NCBI GenBank assembly: GCA_029260735.1
Contig: JAJDCR010000082.1
Span: forward strand, 41,902 to 105,901
DNA length: 64,000 nt
Source of the DNA: Planctomycetota bacterium
GTDB lineage: Bacteria; Planctomycetota; Uabimicrobiia; Uabimicrobiales; Uabimicrobiaceae
Direction of reading: 5' to 3'
This document shows positions 18,597 through 27,253 of this stretch, one piece after another. The notes under the pieces are model-generated. The model saw only the letters and a program-made list of their open reading frames with translations, was not told the origin of the DNA and did no database searches. A program made the translations under genes and the position numbers. Each line of letters starts with the position of its first letter. Positions within the stretch are counted from its first letter, which is position 1.

Positions 18597-21500
18597 ATGA
18601 AAAATGCTCTTTTTTCCCACAAAAAAAATAACCGTAGAGGTATTAGTTTAATCCTCACGGTCAGTATGATGTTGGTTCTTTCTGTAATGGGTGTTTCATT
18701 TGTTCAAATGAGCACCTATGAAAGAGTTGCTGCGGATAATTTTGTTGCTCAGGTAGATGCTCAGCTAACAGCTTTTGCTGGGCTAGATAGAGCAACTGCA
18801 CTTATGTTTGATCAACTGAGGAAAGAACGCTTTATCGTAGGAGCGTCTCCTAATGCTGATAAAGATAAAGATCCTCTGTGTAATGGTCGTATTATTTGGA
18901 CATCCAAGTTGAACGACGAAAACGAAGACGAAAAATGCCAGTTACTTTACCCTCCTGTTGCTCCTGTTGACTTAGGCAATTTAGGCCTAAATGGTGATGC
19001 TTTTGCCTTGAAAGACGAAAATGGCGATGCTCACACAGGAACAGAGGACGACTTGATTACAGCAACACGCGCAGGACAGATTATTTCTCTCTACGAGGGG
19101 AAAGTCCACAACGATTTATTTTCTCACTCTGGAGTTGTTGGAAGAGTTTCAAATGGTCAAACTATTGGCCGCTATGAAGCTAATGGTAATTTTTATTCCT
19201 TAAAAATAGTTGATTTATCTGGCCGTTTTAACATTAATAGTCATGTTTCTCTTCAGCAAGCAGAGTCGAACTTGATTGTTCGTAATATTCTCACAGTTCT
19301 TGGTCAAGAGTGTAAAGATACCAGTGGAAGTCAGGTATTACAAAACAGTGAAATAACTCAAATTATTGACACTATAAGACCAGCAGGAGGCCTTCTCCCT
19401 TTTAGTAGCACAGAGGTTTTAAGAAATACAGTTCTGGATATTTTTAGAAATAACGCTGAAGGAGAGCTTTTTCAAGGCGACTCCAAACAAGAAGAGAAAA
19501 CTAAAGCGTTAAATCAATTTTTAGATAACCTTACTGCTAATTCTTTTATTGATACCACAACTGCGGGAGTGAATAATTCGGCTCGTAAAATTGCAGAACC
19601 TGCAAAATACTATTCCGAAGATAGGGCTCCGGTTAATGTCAACACGGCTTCTCTTGAGTTGTTAACAGCATTAATCAAAAATATTAAAGCGACAACTATT
19701 TTTTATATTAATATTGCTACGACAGCAGCAGATACTACCTTTGGCAGCGGTAGTAGCAGCTTTCAATCAGAAACTAGCTTAGTTAATGAACCTATTCGTA
19801 TTACCATTGATTTTTCTCAAGGAGCTGTCGCTGAAAATGTAGCTGAAAAAATCTTTACCGAAGTTAACAGCGACAACGGAGGAAATTTTGACGACCAAGG
19901 AGATCTCGAAAGATTTTTTACCGACTTAATTGGAGATGCAACGGCCTTTCCTGCCAAAGCAGACGCTCGTCTAAGTAACCAAGTGTGGCAAGAAGCTTGT
20001 GCAGATGCTTTGAAGAGTAACTTTAATCCTAACGCAATGGAAAATTTTTGGAATCCTAATCTTCCTGCTTTTCGCCGAACAGCTAAAGGCGATCTTTTTG
20101 AGTCAGGGCTTCCTTCTCATACAACAGAGTTAACGTTTTATAACTTGAGTAATATAGAGGTTACTTCTGTTGGCTTTGTTACAGCAGACGAAGGACGTAA
20201 TGTTATTAGTATTTCTGGAGTGAAAACAGAGTTGTCTTTTGGTACTGTGTTGACTCATACTACTCAACAAGATTTCCAAAATGGAGGATCTTTAGTTAAT
20301 TCTCTTTCTACTCCAGCAAATATTGAACTAGCAACGCTCAAAAACTTAAGTGACCCTTCCGATGAATTTGCGGGAGCGATTGAACCCCAGCCTCGTAAGA
20401 TGACAGGGAATGACAATGCGCGCACTTTATTCGAGACACCTTCTGGTTTTGGAGAAGATTTTGAGGGAGAGAGCAAAATTTTCACATTGGCACTTCCAGA
20501 AACTCATGTTGAGTTGAGAGAAGTGAATCCTATGCAAACCTTTGCTAATCTTCGAAATGAGAATAACAATCTTTCATACGATGGTTTAGTCTCCCGGCGC
20601 TTTTATTATCGACGAGAAAGTGGTGGAGAGGTTATTGAGTCTCCGCGATACTTTCTAAAGAGAGCGTTTGAAGAATCTTTTCTTCCTAGCCAAAGATCAG
20701 ACAATGAAAAACAAGTTGTTCTTCCTAATAACTCTAATTTGAGAAGTGGAGAAACGGCGACCGATAGCAATGGTAATGTTGTCACAAATTTAGCGAACAA
20801 ACGAGGAACTCTTGAGTTTTGGCTAAAATTTGATTCAGACAAGAAGGACTTTACCGGCGGCTTTGGCGTTTCCTCTGGTCTTATAGGTATGACTACAGCA
20901 AGTGAATTTTTGCAAGGAAAAGAGGATTTACCTCCGATTGTTTTGGATGCACTGAAAGGAAAGACCAAATTCCAAGAAGGTGTCCAAATGTACATGTATC
21001 GAAACACTCTGGGAGAAATGAGATTATCTCGTTTATACTATGCTTTCTGCTTTGAGCAAGATGGAACTCCCTATGGAGCTGTTGTCGAAGAAAATGTGGA
21101 TGGTGCTCGTAAACTAGCTCGCCGCGATATCACTTTTGATACCTCCAACTGGCAGGCTCATGACTGGCATCACATTCGTATCATTTGGGATGACAATCAG
21201 TCGGGTGAAAACTCTCTTCAGCTTTTTGTTGATGACACCAAAGTGAACGGAACTTTTGAAAAAGTAGATGATGGACGTGATCGACAATGGTGCGTTCTAA
21301 ATGAACGAGAACCTTATGATAGTTTCTTTATCAATGGTTTTGAGAGAGAACAACTGAAGCCTGGTGGTTTCTTTCTCTTTGATACAGACGTTAAGTACTA
21401 TGGTAACGCTACCATCGATGGTATGATCAGTTACACTGGCACCACAACGAATACTTCTTCTACTCTACGGCAGCAGCGTTTCCATAACGATGCCCGATAT

Positions 21501-21884
21501 ACCAATGAATTTGAGATTCCTCACAAAGGGTTAATCGGAGCGGTTCGCTGGGTTTCCTACCCTAGCTTACGCAATCGTAATTCTCATAATGCAGCAGGTA
21601 CGGAGAGTGTCAATTTAGATCCCAATGTCATCTTGCAAGGTAATTTCTCTATTTTGGAAGGTGATGATGGGAATCTAAGAGAGGTTGCTTTGCCTGCCCC
21701 TGAGGTCAACAATGGACAAGCGGTTAAAGTTGCAACTGGCACTAATCTAAGCTACTCTTTTGCTTTCAATAATGTAGAAGTTTCAGATGGAAGCAAAGGG
21801 CGGCACGTCTGTGCTACTTTGGATTCAGTTACTGTGACTATTCTGCATAATGTTGCTCAGTCCTCCAGTATTGAGCTTTTTTAA
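18597..21884 (+). CDS. giant GspK/PilX-like pseudopilin with LamG-like domain
   Basis: The 1095 residues begin with a type IV pilin-like leader: basic MKNALFSHKKNNRRG, then a hydrophobic helix ISLILTVSMMLVLSVMGVSF. There is no Glu at mature position 5, as in GspK minor pseudopilins. DLSGRFNINS and VNVNTASLELLTAL (about 346-359) are GspK/helix-hairpin-helix hallmarks. From about 737 a concanavalin-like (LamG-type) domain is suggested by GTLEFWLKFD, HDWHHIRIIWDD and LQLFVDDTKVNG. GspK is normally about 300 residues, so this is a greatly enlarged tip-type pseudopilin with an added binding domain. Inference: an exported pilus-tip or secretion-tip adhesin. No other pilus genes are in the window. 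Confidence 0.75.
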   Translation: MKNALFSHKKNNRRGISLILTVSMMLVLSVMGVSFVQMSTYERVAADNFVAQVDAQLTAFAGLDRATALMFDQLRKERFIVGASPNADKDKDPLCNGRIIWTSKLNDENEDEKCQLLYPPVAPVDLGNLGLNGDAFALKDENGDAHTGTEDDLITATRAGQIISLYEGKVHNDLFSHSGVVGRVSNGQTIGRYEANGNFYSLKIVDLSGRFNINSHVSLQQAESNLIVRNILTVLGQECKDTSGSQVLQNSEITQIIDTIRPAGGLLPFSSTEVLRNTVLDIFRNNAEGELFQGDSKQEEKTKALNQFLDNLTANSFIDTTTAGVNNSARKIAEPAKYYSEDRAPVNVNTASLELLTALIKNIKATTIFYINIATTAADTTFGSGSSSFQSETSLVNEPIRITIDFSQGAVAENVAEKIFTEVNSDNGGNFDDQGDLERFFTDLIGDATAFPAKADARLSNQVWQEACADALKSNFNPNAMENFWNPNLPAFRRTAKGDLFESGLPSHTTELTFYNLSNIEVTSVGFVTADEGRNVISISGVKTELSFGTVLTHTTQQDFQNGGSLVNSLSTPANIELATLKNLSDPSDEFAGAIEPQPRKMTGNDNARTLFETPSGFGEDFEGESKIFTLALPETHVELREVNPMQTFANLRNENNNLSYDGLVSRRFYYRRESGGEVIESPRYFLKRAFEESFLPSQRSDNEKQVVLPNNSNLRSGETATDSNGNVVTNLANKRGTLEFWLKFDSDKKDFTGGFGVSSGLIGMTTASEFLQGKEDLPPIVLDALKGKTKFQEGVQMYMYRNTLGEMRLSRLYYAFCFEQDGTPYGAVVEENVDGARKLARRDITFDTSNWQAHDWHHIRIIWDDNQSGENSLQLFVDDTKVNGTFEKVDDGRDRQWCVLNEREPYDSFFINGFEREQLKPGGFFLFDTDVKYYGNATIDGMISYTGTTTNTSSTLRQQRFHNDARYTNEFEIPHKGLIGAVRWVSYPSLRNRNSHNAAGTESVNLDPNVILQGNFSILEGDDGNLREVALPAPEVNNGQAVKVATGTNLSYSFAFNNVEVSDGSKGRHVCATLDSVTVTILHNVAQSSSIELF

Positions 21885-21892
21885 GCTGTTTC

Positions 21893-21931
21893 TTTTGGCA
21901 AAGCAGGGGTTTCTCTCCTGCTTTGCCAAAA
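21893..21931. terminator. perfect 15-bp intercistronic hairpin
   Basis: TTTTGGCAAAGCAGG (21893-21907) pairs perfectly with CCTGCTTTGCCAAAA (21917-21931) across a 9-nt loop. No T-run follows on either side, so it may stabilise or attenuate the transcript between the two large genes, not simply end it. Confidence 0.55.
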
Positions 21932-21977
21932 ATCTTTCATTGGAACTTCCTAATTAGCGAAAGGGAATTAGTCCAGC

Positions 21978-24900
21978 ATGAGTACTCCCAGCTTTTCTTC
22001 TCAGAGCTTTGAACATCACGAACTTTTTGAAGTCGATAAGAATGCCACATTGACTGCTGTCGACATGGAAAATTGGAAAAAAGATCTTCTCCATGTGAGG
22101 CAAATGGATAAGAAATGTATCCTCACCCTTCCTGGTAATTGTAAACTTCATGATAAAAAACAAGTTCCTTTCATGAATTTTCTCAAGAGAGAGTTACCTG
22201 GACAATACATGTTTGTCCCTCAAGATGCCTTACAGTGGGGAGATGTTTGGCGTACAGTTGTCAAAGAAGATATGGTCATTTGTGACAAGTATCGCGCTGA
22301 ACAGTGGACAAAAGGTGAGAGTTTTCCTGCTCAGGTTTCTTGCCTAGAAATGGGAGACATTTTTTATCTTAAGTTATCTGGAGACACTCATTCTGCGATT
22401 AAAAAAGTAGAGGCTGCTTTTAGCAAAGCTTTTCAAACCTTAAAAGTAAAAGGTGATGTCTTAGGCAAACCTAAAATGGTTAAGGCGGCCCACTTTACTT
22501 CCTGGGTAGGAGTGGGCTCTTCTATTGTTATTGATCTGGTTGATACCTTTCGCTTAAGTAATAAGCTACTAAATACAATTGTTCAACAATTAAAAAAACA
22601 TAATACCTCTCCTTCTGATCCAGGTATTTATTTTGTTACTTCTGGGGTTTTTCAAACATGGACTTTACGACAAGTTATGGGAGAAGTTCATGTTGCCGGT
22701 AATATAATTAGAGTATTACCTGAAAGTGGTTACGCCGGGGATGATGTTATTCGTTCTGAAGTAACCAGTCTTCTAAACTCCAGTAGCAATGAAACCCCTC
22801 CACTGACTCTTTTTTATCACCAAGTCCAAGGTTCTGTCAATGCCCAGAAAGTGATAGATTATTTTTCTCCTGATATTGTGATTGTTAATGAAATTAGTGT
22901 TGCTGACCAGCTCAGGAATAGTGTATCCCAGTACCGTAAAGAAAAAATTTATCATATTACTCCTGCTGCTAGGGCTGGCCTGATGCTTCTGGGTCCTCAG
23001 ATGATCACCGATGGATATGATCTAGATCTCTTTGCCAGCTATTTGGTTTCTCGCTATCAAAATAATCGAGGAAAACCCAACGATACTTTCATTTATTATT
23101 TAGAAACTCATCCTGATCGTCTAAAAAAAGTGGTCGCTTTTATTATGGCTGAATTTGCTCATGTTTTTACCGAGGAACATAGCAAAACCCTTACTAGCTT
23201 AACCGAATGTGAAACTCGATCTGATCAACAAGGAAATTTTCTGGTTTCTTTGTTGGAAGAACAAATCCTTCGTTTTCAAATTCATTTATTTCTAACAGAT
23301 GGAGGCTATGGAAGTTTTCTGAGTAGCTATGAGCAGGTTTTTCCTGATCATTACCAAGAGCTATGCGCACCACTAAGATTCTTTTTAAGAGCTGATCAAA
23401 CCGAAAAAACAATTGATGCCAAAATGCACATTGTCGAAGGCTACAATGAAATCAAAGTCGAGCAAAAAGAAATGCTTTTAGAGTTGCGTACTCAAAAAGA
23501 TCAAGCGATGATGATTTTTAAAGCTGAGCCTAATGATCACTTGGAAAGACGCTGCAAAGGACTATTCACCCTCCTAAATGGGTGTGACGCCTTTCGTTTG
23601 TTACCGGATAAAGAGATTTTAATTGAGCTAGTGAGTTTATTGTGGAGTAATTTCCAAGCTTCGATGAAAAAATCTCAAGGTTTTGTGATTACTCTTATGT
23701 GCAAAGAGCAAACCACTACTTTGGAAGTTTTCCAAGATAAACATAACAAAGCGATCATAAAAGAAGAGATGAGGGATGGTTCGCCCCACATAGAGTTTAT
23801 TGGGGATACAATATTCCATCAAAATAGCCAAAAAGCCCTCTTGAAAATGATCAGTCTATTTTATGTCCGTGAGCAACCTGATCCGAAAGATAATACTTGG
23901 CGTTTTGCTTGTTTTGAGGCTTTAACCCAGGTTGCAGCAAGCGGAGACTTGGATCAGTCGATCAGCTATAATATGCAAATTCATGGCGATCGCTGGAGCG
24001 GAGTTTTTGAATGCAGTAGTCGTTTGCCCCATAATGTTCCAGATAGATCTCAAAAAACGCTTGAGATGGGCTCGGATAAATTTGATATTAGTGGTGAAGG
24101 ACGTAAGATTTTCCTCGTCAAAAATCCATTTGAAGATGAAGTAAAAGAAAAAGAATACATCGATCAAATGATTATGACCCAGGACGATTTGAAGAACCTT
24201 AAAGAAAGTGTCATTCTTCAAAAAGTTGCTGATGCTAAAGCCGAAGAAACCGCCAAGAGTAGCGCTATTTTGCAAGCTAGTTATGCGAAAGCCTTGAAAA
24301 AGTACAACAAAAACTCTGGGGGAGCCGAGGAAGAAACTGCGGACGCCTCTGGGCTTAGAGTTAGGTCACTAGAAGATGCTGTTCGGGTTCGTGTTCATAA
24401 ACCGAGCAATCTAGAAGAAAAACAAAGAAAGACAATCGGTTATACTTTAGGAGTGGTTGCAACTATTCTCTTTTTCGTATCCATTTTTGTTCTTTATATC
24501 TTCAATGCAGAGTCTGATAAATCTAAAGGTGGTATGACTATCCAGCAATCCGCCGGGAATGATGATTTTCCTATAGATGCAAATACTGCTTCTGTCGCTC
24601 CAACTGTAGAAAAAGAGACACCCAAAGAAAAACTTCCCGCAGACCCTGCCCGATCTATTATTGTTCGTATTTGTCGACAGCTTTACCAAAATACAGCTCC
24701 TACCCAAGAAGAGCTGAATGCTTTTCTCAAAGAGTTGTACTTGAACAGAGAAGAATTCTCTCAAAGTGGTGATCTTTATAACCTTATGGGACGTTTGTTT
24801 TGGTATAAAATACACTTGGACCAAGAGAAACAAATTTTTTCTCCTGAGTGGATTTTTCGCTGGAAGGGATATATGAAAGAGTACTTTCAGACAGCGCAAC

Positions 24901-25079
24901 AAAAATATGATGATAAAAAAGTGAAAACCAATATGGCCCTCTCCATTAAACAATGGATGCCAGACAAGGATTTCTATTTTTACACAACCCGCGAGCAAAA
25001 GAAAAAATACGTCCGCTACGATAATGTAAAAGAAGCAGGGGAAGATATGAAGACACTTCTGTCGGGGTTAGATTACTAG
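21978..25079 (+). CDS. large membrane protein, possible degenerate GspE/PilB-like ATPase
   Basis: I know no family for this 1033-residue protein as a whole. A 150-residue section (about 212-362) follows the order of secretion ATPases. DPGIYFVTSGVFQTWTLRQV stands where GspE/PilB has its Walker A (normally GPTGSGKTTTLY), FSPDIVIVNEI (296-306) where they have the Walker B PDxxxxGEIRD, and GLMLLGPQM...LFASYLVSRYQN where they have the GV/SL...AQRLV stretch. The P-loop Lys and Gly residues are gone. One membrane helix lies at about 819-840 and is followed by an exported tail. It is downstream of the GspK-like gene, 93 bp apart. If the reading is right it is a pseudo-ATPase partner of the pseudopilin. 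Confidence 0.55.
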   Translation: MSTPSFSSQSFEHHELFEVDKNATLTAVDMENWKKDLLHVRQMDKKCILTLPGNCKLHDKKQVPFMNFLKRELPGQYMFVPQDALQWGDVWRTVVKEDMVICDKYRAEQWTKGESFPAQVSCLEMGDIFYLKLSGDTHSAIKKVEAAFSKAFQTLKVKGDVLGKPKMVKAAHFTSWVGVGSSIVIDLVDTFRLSNKLLNTIVQQLKKHNTSPSDPGIYFVTSGVFQTWTLRQVMGEVHVAGNIIRVLPESGYAGDDVIRSEVTSLLNSSSNETPPLTLFYHQVQGSVNAQKVIDYFSPDIVIVNEISVADQLRNSVSQYRKEKIYHITPAARAGLMLLGPQMITDGYDLDLFASYLVSRYQNNRGKPNDTFIYYLETHPDRLKKVVAFIMAEFAHVFTEEHSKTLTSLTECETRSDQQGNFLVSLLEEQILRFQIHLFLTDGGYGSFLSSYEQVFPDHYQELCAPLRFFLRADQTEKTIDAKMHIVEGYNEIKVEQKEMLLELRTQKDQAMMIFKAEPNDHLERRCKGLFTLLNGCDAFRLLPDKEILIELVSLLWSNFQASMKKSQGFVITLMCKEQTTTLEVFQDKHNKAIIKEEMRDGSPHIEFIGDTIFHQNSQKALLKMISLFYVREQPDPKDNTWRFACFEALTQVAASGDLDQSISYNMQIHGDRWSGVFECSSRLPHNVPDRSQKTLEMGSDKFDISGEGRKIFLVKNPFEDEVKEKEYIDQMIMTQDDLKNLKESVILQKVADAKAEETAKSSAILQASYAKALKKYNKNSGGAEEETADASGLRVRSLEDAVRVRVHKPSNLEEKQRKTIGYTLGVVATILFFVSIFVLYIFNAESDKSKGGMTIQQSAGNDDFPIDANTASVAPTVEKETPKEKLPADPARSIIVRICRQLYQNTAPTQEELNAFLKELYLNREEFSQSGDLYNLMGRLFWYKIHLDQEKQIFSPEWIFRWKGYMKEYFQTAQQKYDDKKVKTNMALSIKQWMPDKDFYFYTTREQKKKYVRYDNVKEAGEDMKTLLSGLDY

Positions 25080-25394
25080 GACCTAAAATGGTTAAGTTTA
25101 ACTTTATACAAGGCAAGGGTGGAGGGCAAGGCTCCTGCCGCGCCGGGGTTGTGCCAAGATAAAAATATCAGGAAGCCTTGCACATCCCCTGTTCGGCAGG
25201 AGCCTCACTCCAGGGAACATGGTGCTTAGAAGGGTTTTTGATCATCTTTTTCTTTAACGGTTTCAGATAAGCCTCGCCCTCCCCAAAAACGGTGCTTAGA
25301 TAGGTTTTAGATAATCGCTTTCAACAGCCAAAGCCCCCCCCGATTATATCGCTAAAAACGGTTTTAGAGAGTCACAACAAAAAAAAGGAAATTC
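25080..25394. other. gene-free region with palindromic repeat (copy B)
   Basis: This 315-bp spacer is mostly filled by the repeat listed at 25120-25320. A short remainder carries AAAAAAGGAAATTC, the ribosome site of the next gene. No gene was seen. Confidence 0.7.
25120..25320. repeat. palindromic interspersed repeat, copy B
   Basis: Same family and orientation as copy A at 18137: TGGAGGGCAAGGCTCCTGCC at the left, GCTTAGAAGGGTTTTTGAT in the middle, ACGGTTTCAGATAAGCCTCG near the right. The middle hairpin uses GTTCGGCAGGAGCC. A partial tandem repeat of the GGTGCTTAGATAGGTTTTAG segment extends it to about 25320. Confidence 0.8.
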
Positions 25395-26723
25395 ATGAGA
25401 AAAACAATTCTGGGGATTTTTTTCAGCATTAGTTTGTCTCTTTTCCTGAGGGCCGAAGTTCAAAAAGAAATCTTTGATGCCCATAATGCAGGTGTGGCTT
25501 CTTTTGATAGCAATCAGCAAATGTCCTTGGACCCTCTCTCTGGTAAACTAGGTATTGTTTATCGAGATGTTTTCCGAGGTCAGCAGTATCTACATCGCCT
25601 TTTGTTTTGGGAAATTTTCCCCAACGGAAAACGCCAAAAAAAAATCCTCCTTTCTGGGCGAGATTCTTTCCTCCCTCCTCTCAATGCTTCTCCTGCCTAT
25701 GATCAAAAAAGTCAAGCCCATATCTTCTCTTTAAGTTCAGGAGTATACAGGCATTTTTATCAAAAAGAGGATCAAAAAGAGGATCAAAAAGAAAACGAGT
25801 GGTGTGAAGAAGAATTATTTCTTCCTTCTGAAGGACTTGAGGAGGGAGAAAAAAGGGAATGGAAGCATTGCGGAGTAACTTTAGGTCGTGATGGTTTTCT
25901 TCATGTCTTGGCACAGGGAATTTCTGAAAAAAGAAAAACTTTAGTTTTTGCTCACGGAATTTGGAGAGAAGGCAAAGTTGATTTCTCTTTAATTAATGTT
26001 TTGCATAAAGGAGATGATTTACGAAGGGTCTTTAATTTTCAAGTGGATTCAAAAGGCTCTCTTCATCTTGTTTATAATTTAGATCGACATCTGTACTATT
26101 CCGAAGTTAAAAAAAATCATTGGAAAGCCGAAGTTGTTTTAAAAAGAAAGAACTTTGATACAGAGGCAGCTTGGAATGCATTTTTGGCTCTGGATAATAG
26201 AAATATCCCTCACATTGCCTCTACTCTGATCCAACGAGTTTCCACAGGTTCTTTTCGCTATGCTCATTTACTTTTGCATGATAAAAAAGAAGGGCGGTGG
26301 CGTTCCCAAACCCTAGTCAAAAAATCAGCAGGCTATAGTGGAACAGATGGAGTCAGTTATACAGGACACTCTCCCTGCCTTACTTTCGATCATAAGAATC
26401 GAGCCCACCTCCTTTTTACCGATATTGCTTCCTGGCATAAAAATGGTAACAATGATCGTCTTCCTGGGCAACTCAGGTATTTCGTTCAAGGAAAAAAACG
26501 TTGGCATGAATCGATTATTTATGCTCAAAAAGGTCAGGCTCAACAAGGAAAACCCCTCGAAGGGATTCTTCATCCTTGTTTAGCCGTTTCTCCTGATGGC
26601 CAAAAGTCTTTTTCTTGGTTAATGGAGCTTACCGTCTATAGTCAGTCCAATATTCATGATTACTATGCCCGTCGTCGCTACCAGAGTATATTACTGGAAT
26701 GGAAAAATTCTTTTCTGGATTAG
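25395..26723 (+). CDS. exported protein, possible sialidase-like beta-propeller
   Basis: The 442 residues begin with a signal peptide (MRKTILGIFFSISLSLFLRA, cleavage near residue 20). The mature protein has repeated blocks reminiscent of BNR/sialidase-type propellers, such as LDPLSGKLGIVYRD, SPCLTFDHKNRAHLLFTD and LAVSPDGQKSFSW, but catalytic residues of a sialidase are not evident. A short tandem KEDQKEDQKEN (about 128-138) is encoded by an imperfect DNA repeat. It is a single gene after repeat copy B. The function is unknown. Confidence 0.72.
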   Translation: MRKTILGIFFSISLSLFLRAEVQKEIFDAHNAGVASFDSNQQMSLDPLSGKLGIVYRDVFRGQQYLHRLLFWEIFPNGKRQKKILLSGRDSFLPPLNASPAYDQKSQAHIFSLSSGVYRHFYQKEDQKEDQKENEWCEEELFLPSEGLEEGEKREWKHCGVTLGRDGFLHVLAQGISEKRKTLVFAHGIWREGKVDFSLINVLHKGDDLRRVFNFQVDSKGSLHLVYNLDRHLYYSEVKKNHWKAEVVLKRKNFDTEAAWNAFLALDNRNIPHIASTLIQRVSTGSFRYAHLLLHDKKEGRWRSQTLVKKSAGYSGTDGVSYTGHSPCLTFDHKNRAHLLFTDIASWHKNGNNDRLPGQLRYFVQGKKRWHESIIYAQKGQAQQGKPLEGILHPCLAVSPDGQKSFSWLMELTVYSQSNIHDYYARRRYQSILLEWKNSFLD

Positions 26724-26730
26724 ATCTATC

Positions 26731-26904
26731 TTAGTTCTCTGAGGAAAACTTGCTGTTGGCAAAAAGACAAACCAGTATGACTATGGGGGCCAATAAAACA
26801 GAGGCTATAGCAATGACAATCTCCCGCCAACTATTGGGCTTAAGAAAACAAAGGCGAAAAAGAGCCTTTAGTTGAAGAGCAAATTCTTTAAAATCAAACC
26901 ACAT
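26731..26904 (-). CDS. 57-residue single-TM protein
   Basis: This short open frame runs from ATG 26904 to TAA at 26731. The protein starts MWFDFKEFALQLKALFRLCF and has one clear membrane helix (REIVIAIASVLLAPIVILVC). It begins 8 bp after the stop of the zinc-ribbon gene, whose last codons contain AAGGAAG as a ribosome site. The tight spacing and the clean helix make it a likely real gene in the minus-strand operon. The function is unknown. Confidence 0.55.
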   Translation of the reverse strand: MWFDFKEFALQLKALFRLCFLKPNSWREIVIAIASVLLAPIVILVCLFANSKFSSEN

Positions 26905-26912
26905 AGCTAAAT

Positions 26913-27236
26913 TTACTTCCTTTTTTCAATAATAATAGGAGCGTGAATGTTCTTAATGCTCGCTTCAAAATTAAGTTCAGGAGCATAGCCAGGGCTTAAA
27001 TTAATATCCTCTGGTTCCTCCCACAATGAGTTAAAGAAAAGAGAAAATAACAAAAAGAAAAGCATTATATTGAGAAGCCAGGTGGAAAAATCCTTGGTTT
27101 CTGCGACCCTTTCTTGGCGAATCGTTTGGCTCATTTGATCTTTTACTTGATCAAAGGTAAAATCTAGCTTGACTCCACAGTTGCGGCAGTAAAGCTCAGT
27201 ATCGGGAGTTTCTCGGTTGCAGCTAAAACAAAGCAT
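26913..27236 (-). CDS. zinc-ribbon membrane protein
   Basis: The 107 residues open with a zinc ribbon: CFSC (3-6) and CRNC (17-20), four cysteines spaced to hold one zinc. A helix with charged residues leads to a membrane segment (about 52-70, WLLNIMLFFLLFSLFF), and a tail follows. Such proteins often begin with zinc ribbons as membrane-tethered adaptors. It lies 17 bp after the TPR gene at 27254 and 8 bp before the 57-residue gene, so all three are likely co-transcribed. Confidence 0.75.
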   Translation of the reverse strand: MLCFSCNRETPDTELYCRNCGVKLDFTFDQVKDQMSQTIRQERVAETKDFSTWLLNIMLFFLLFSLFFNSLWEEPEDINLSPGYAPELNFEASIKNIHAPIIIEKRK

Positions 27237-27253
27237 TATAGATTCTTCCTCAC

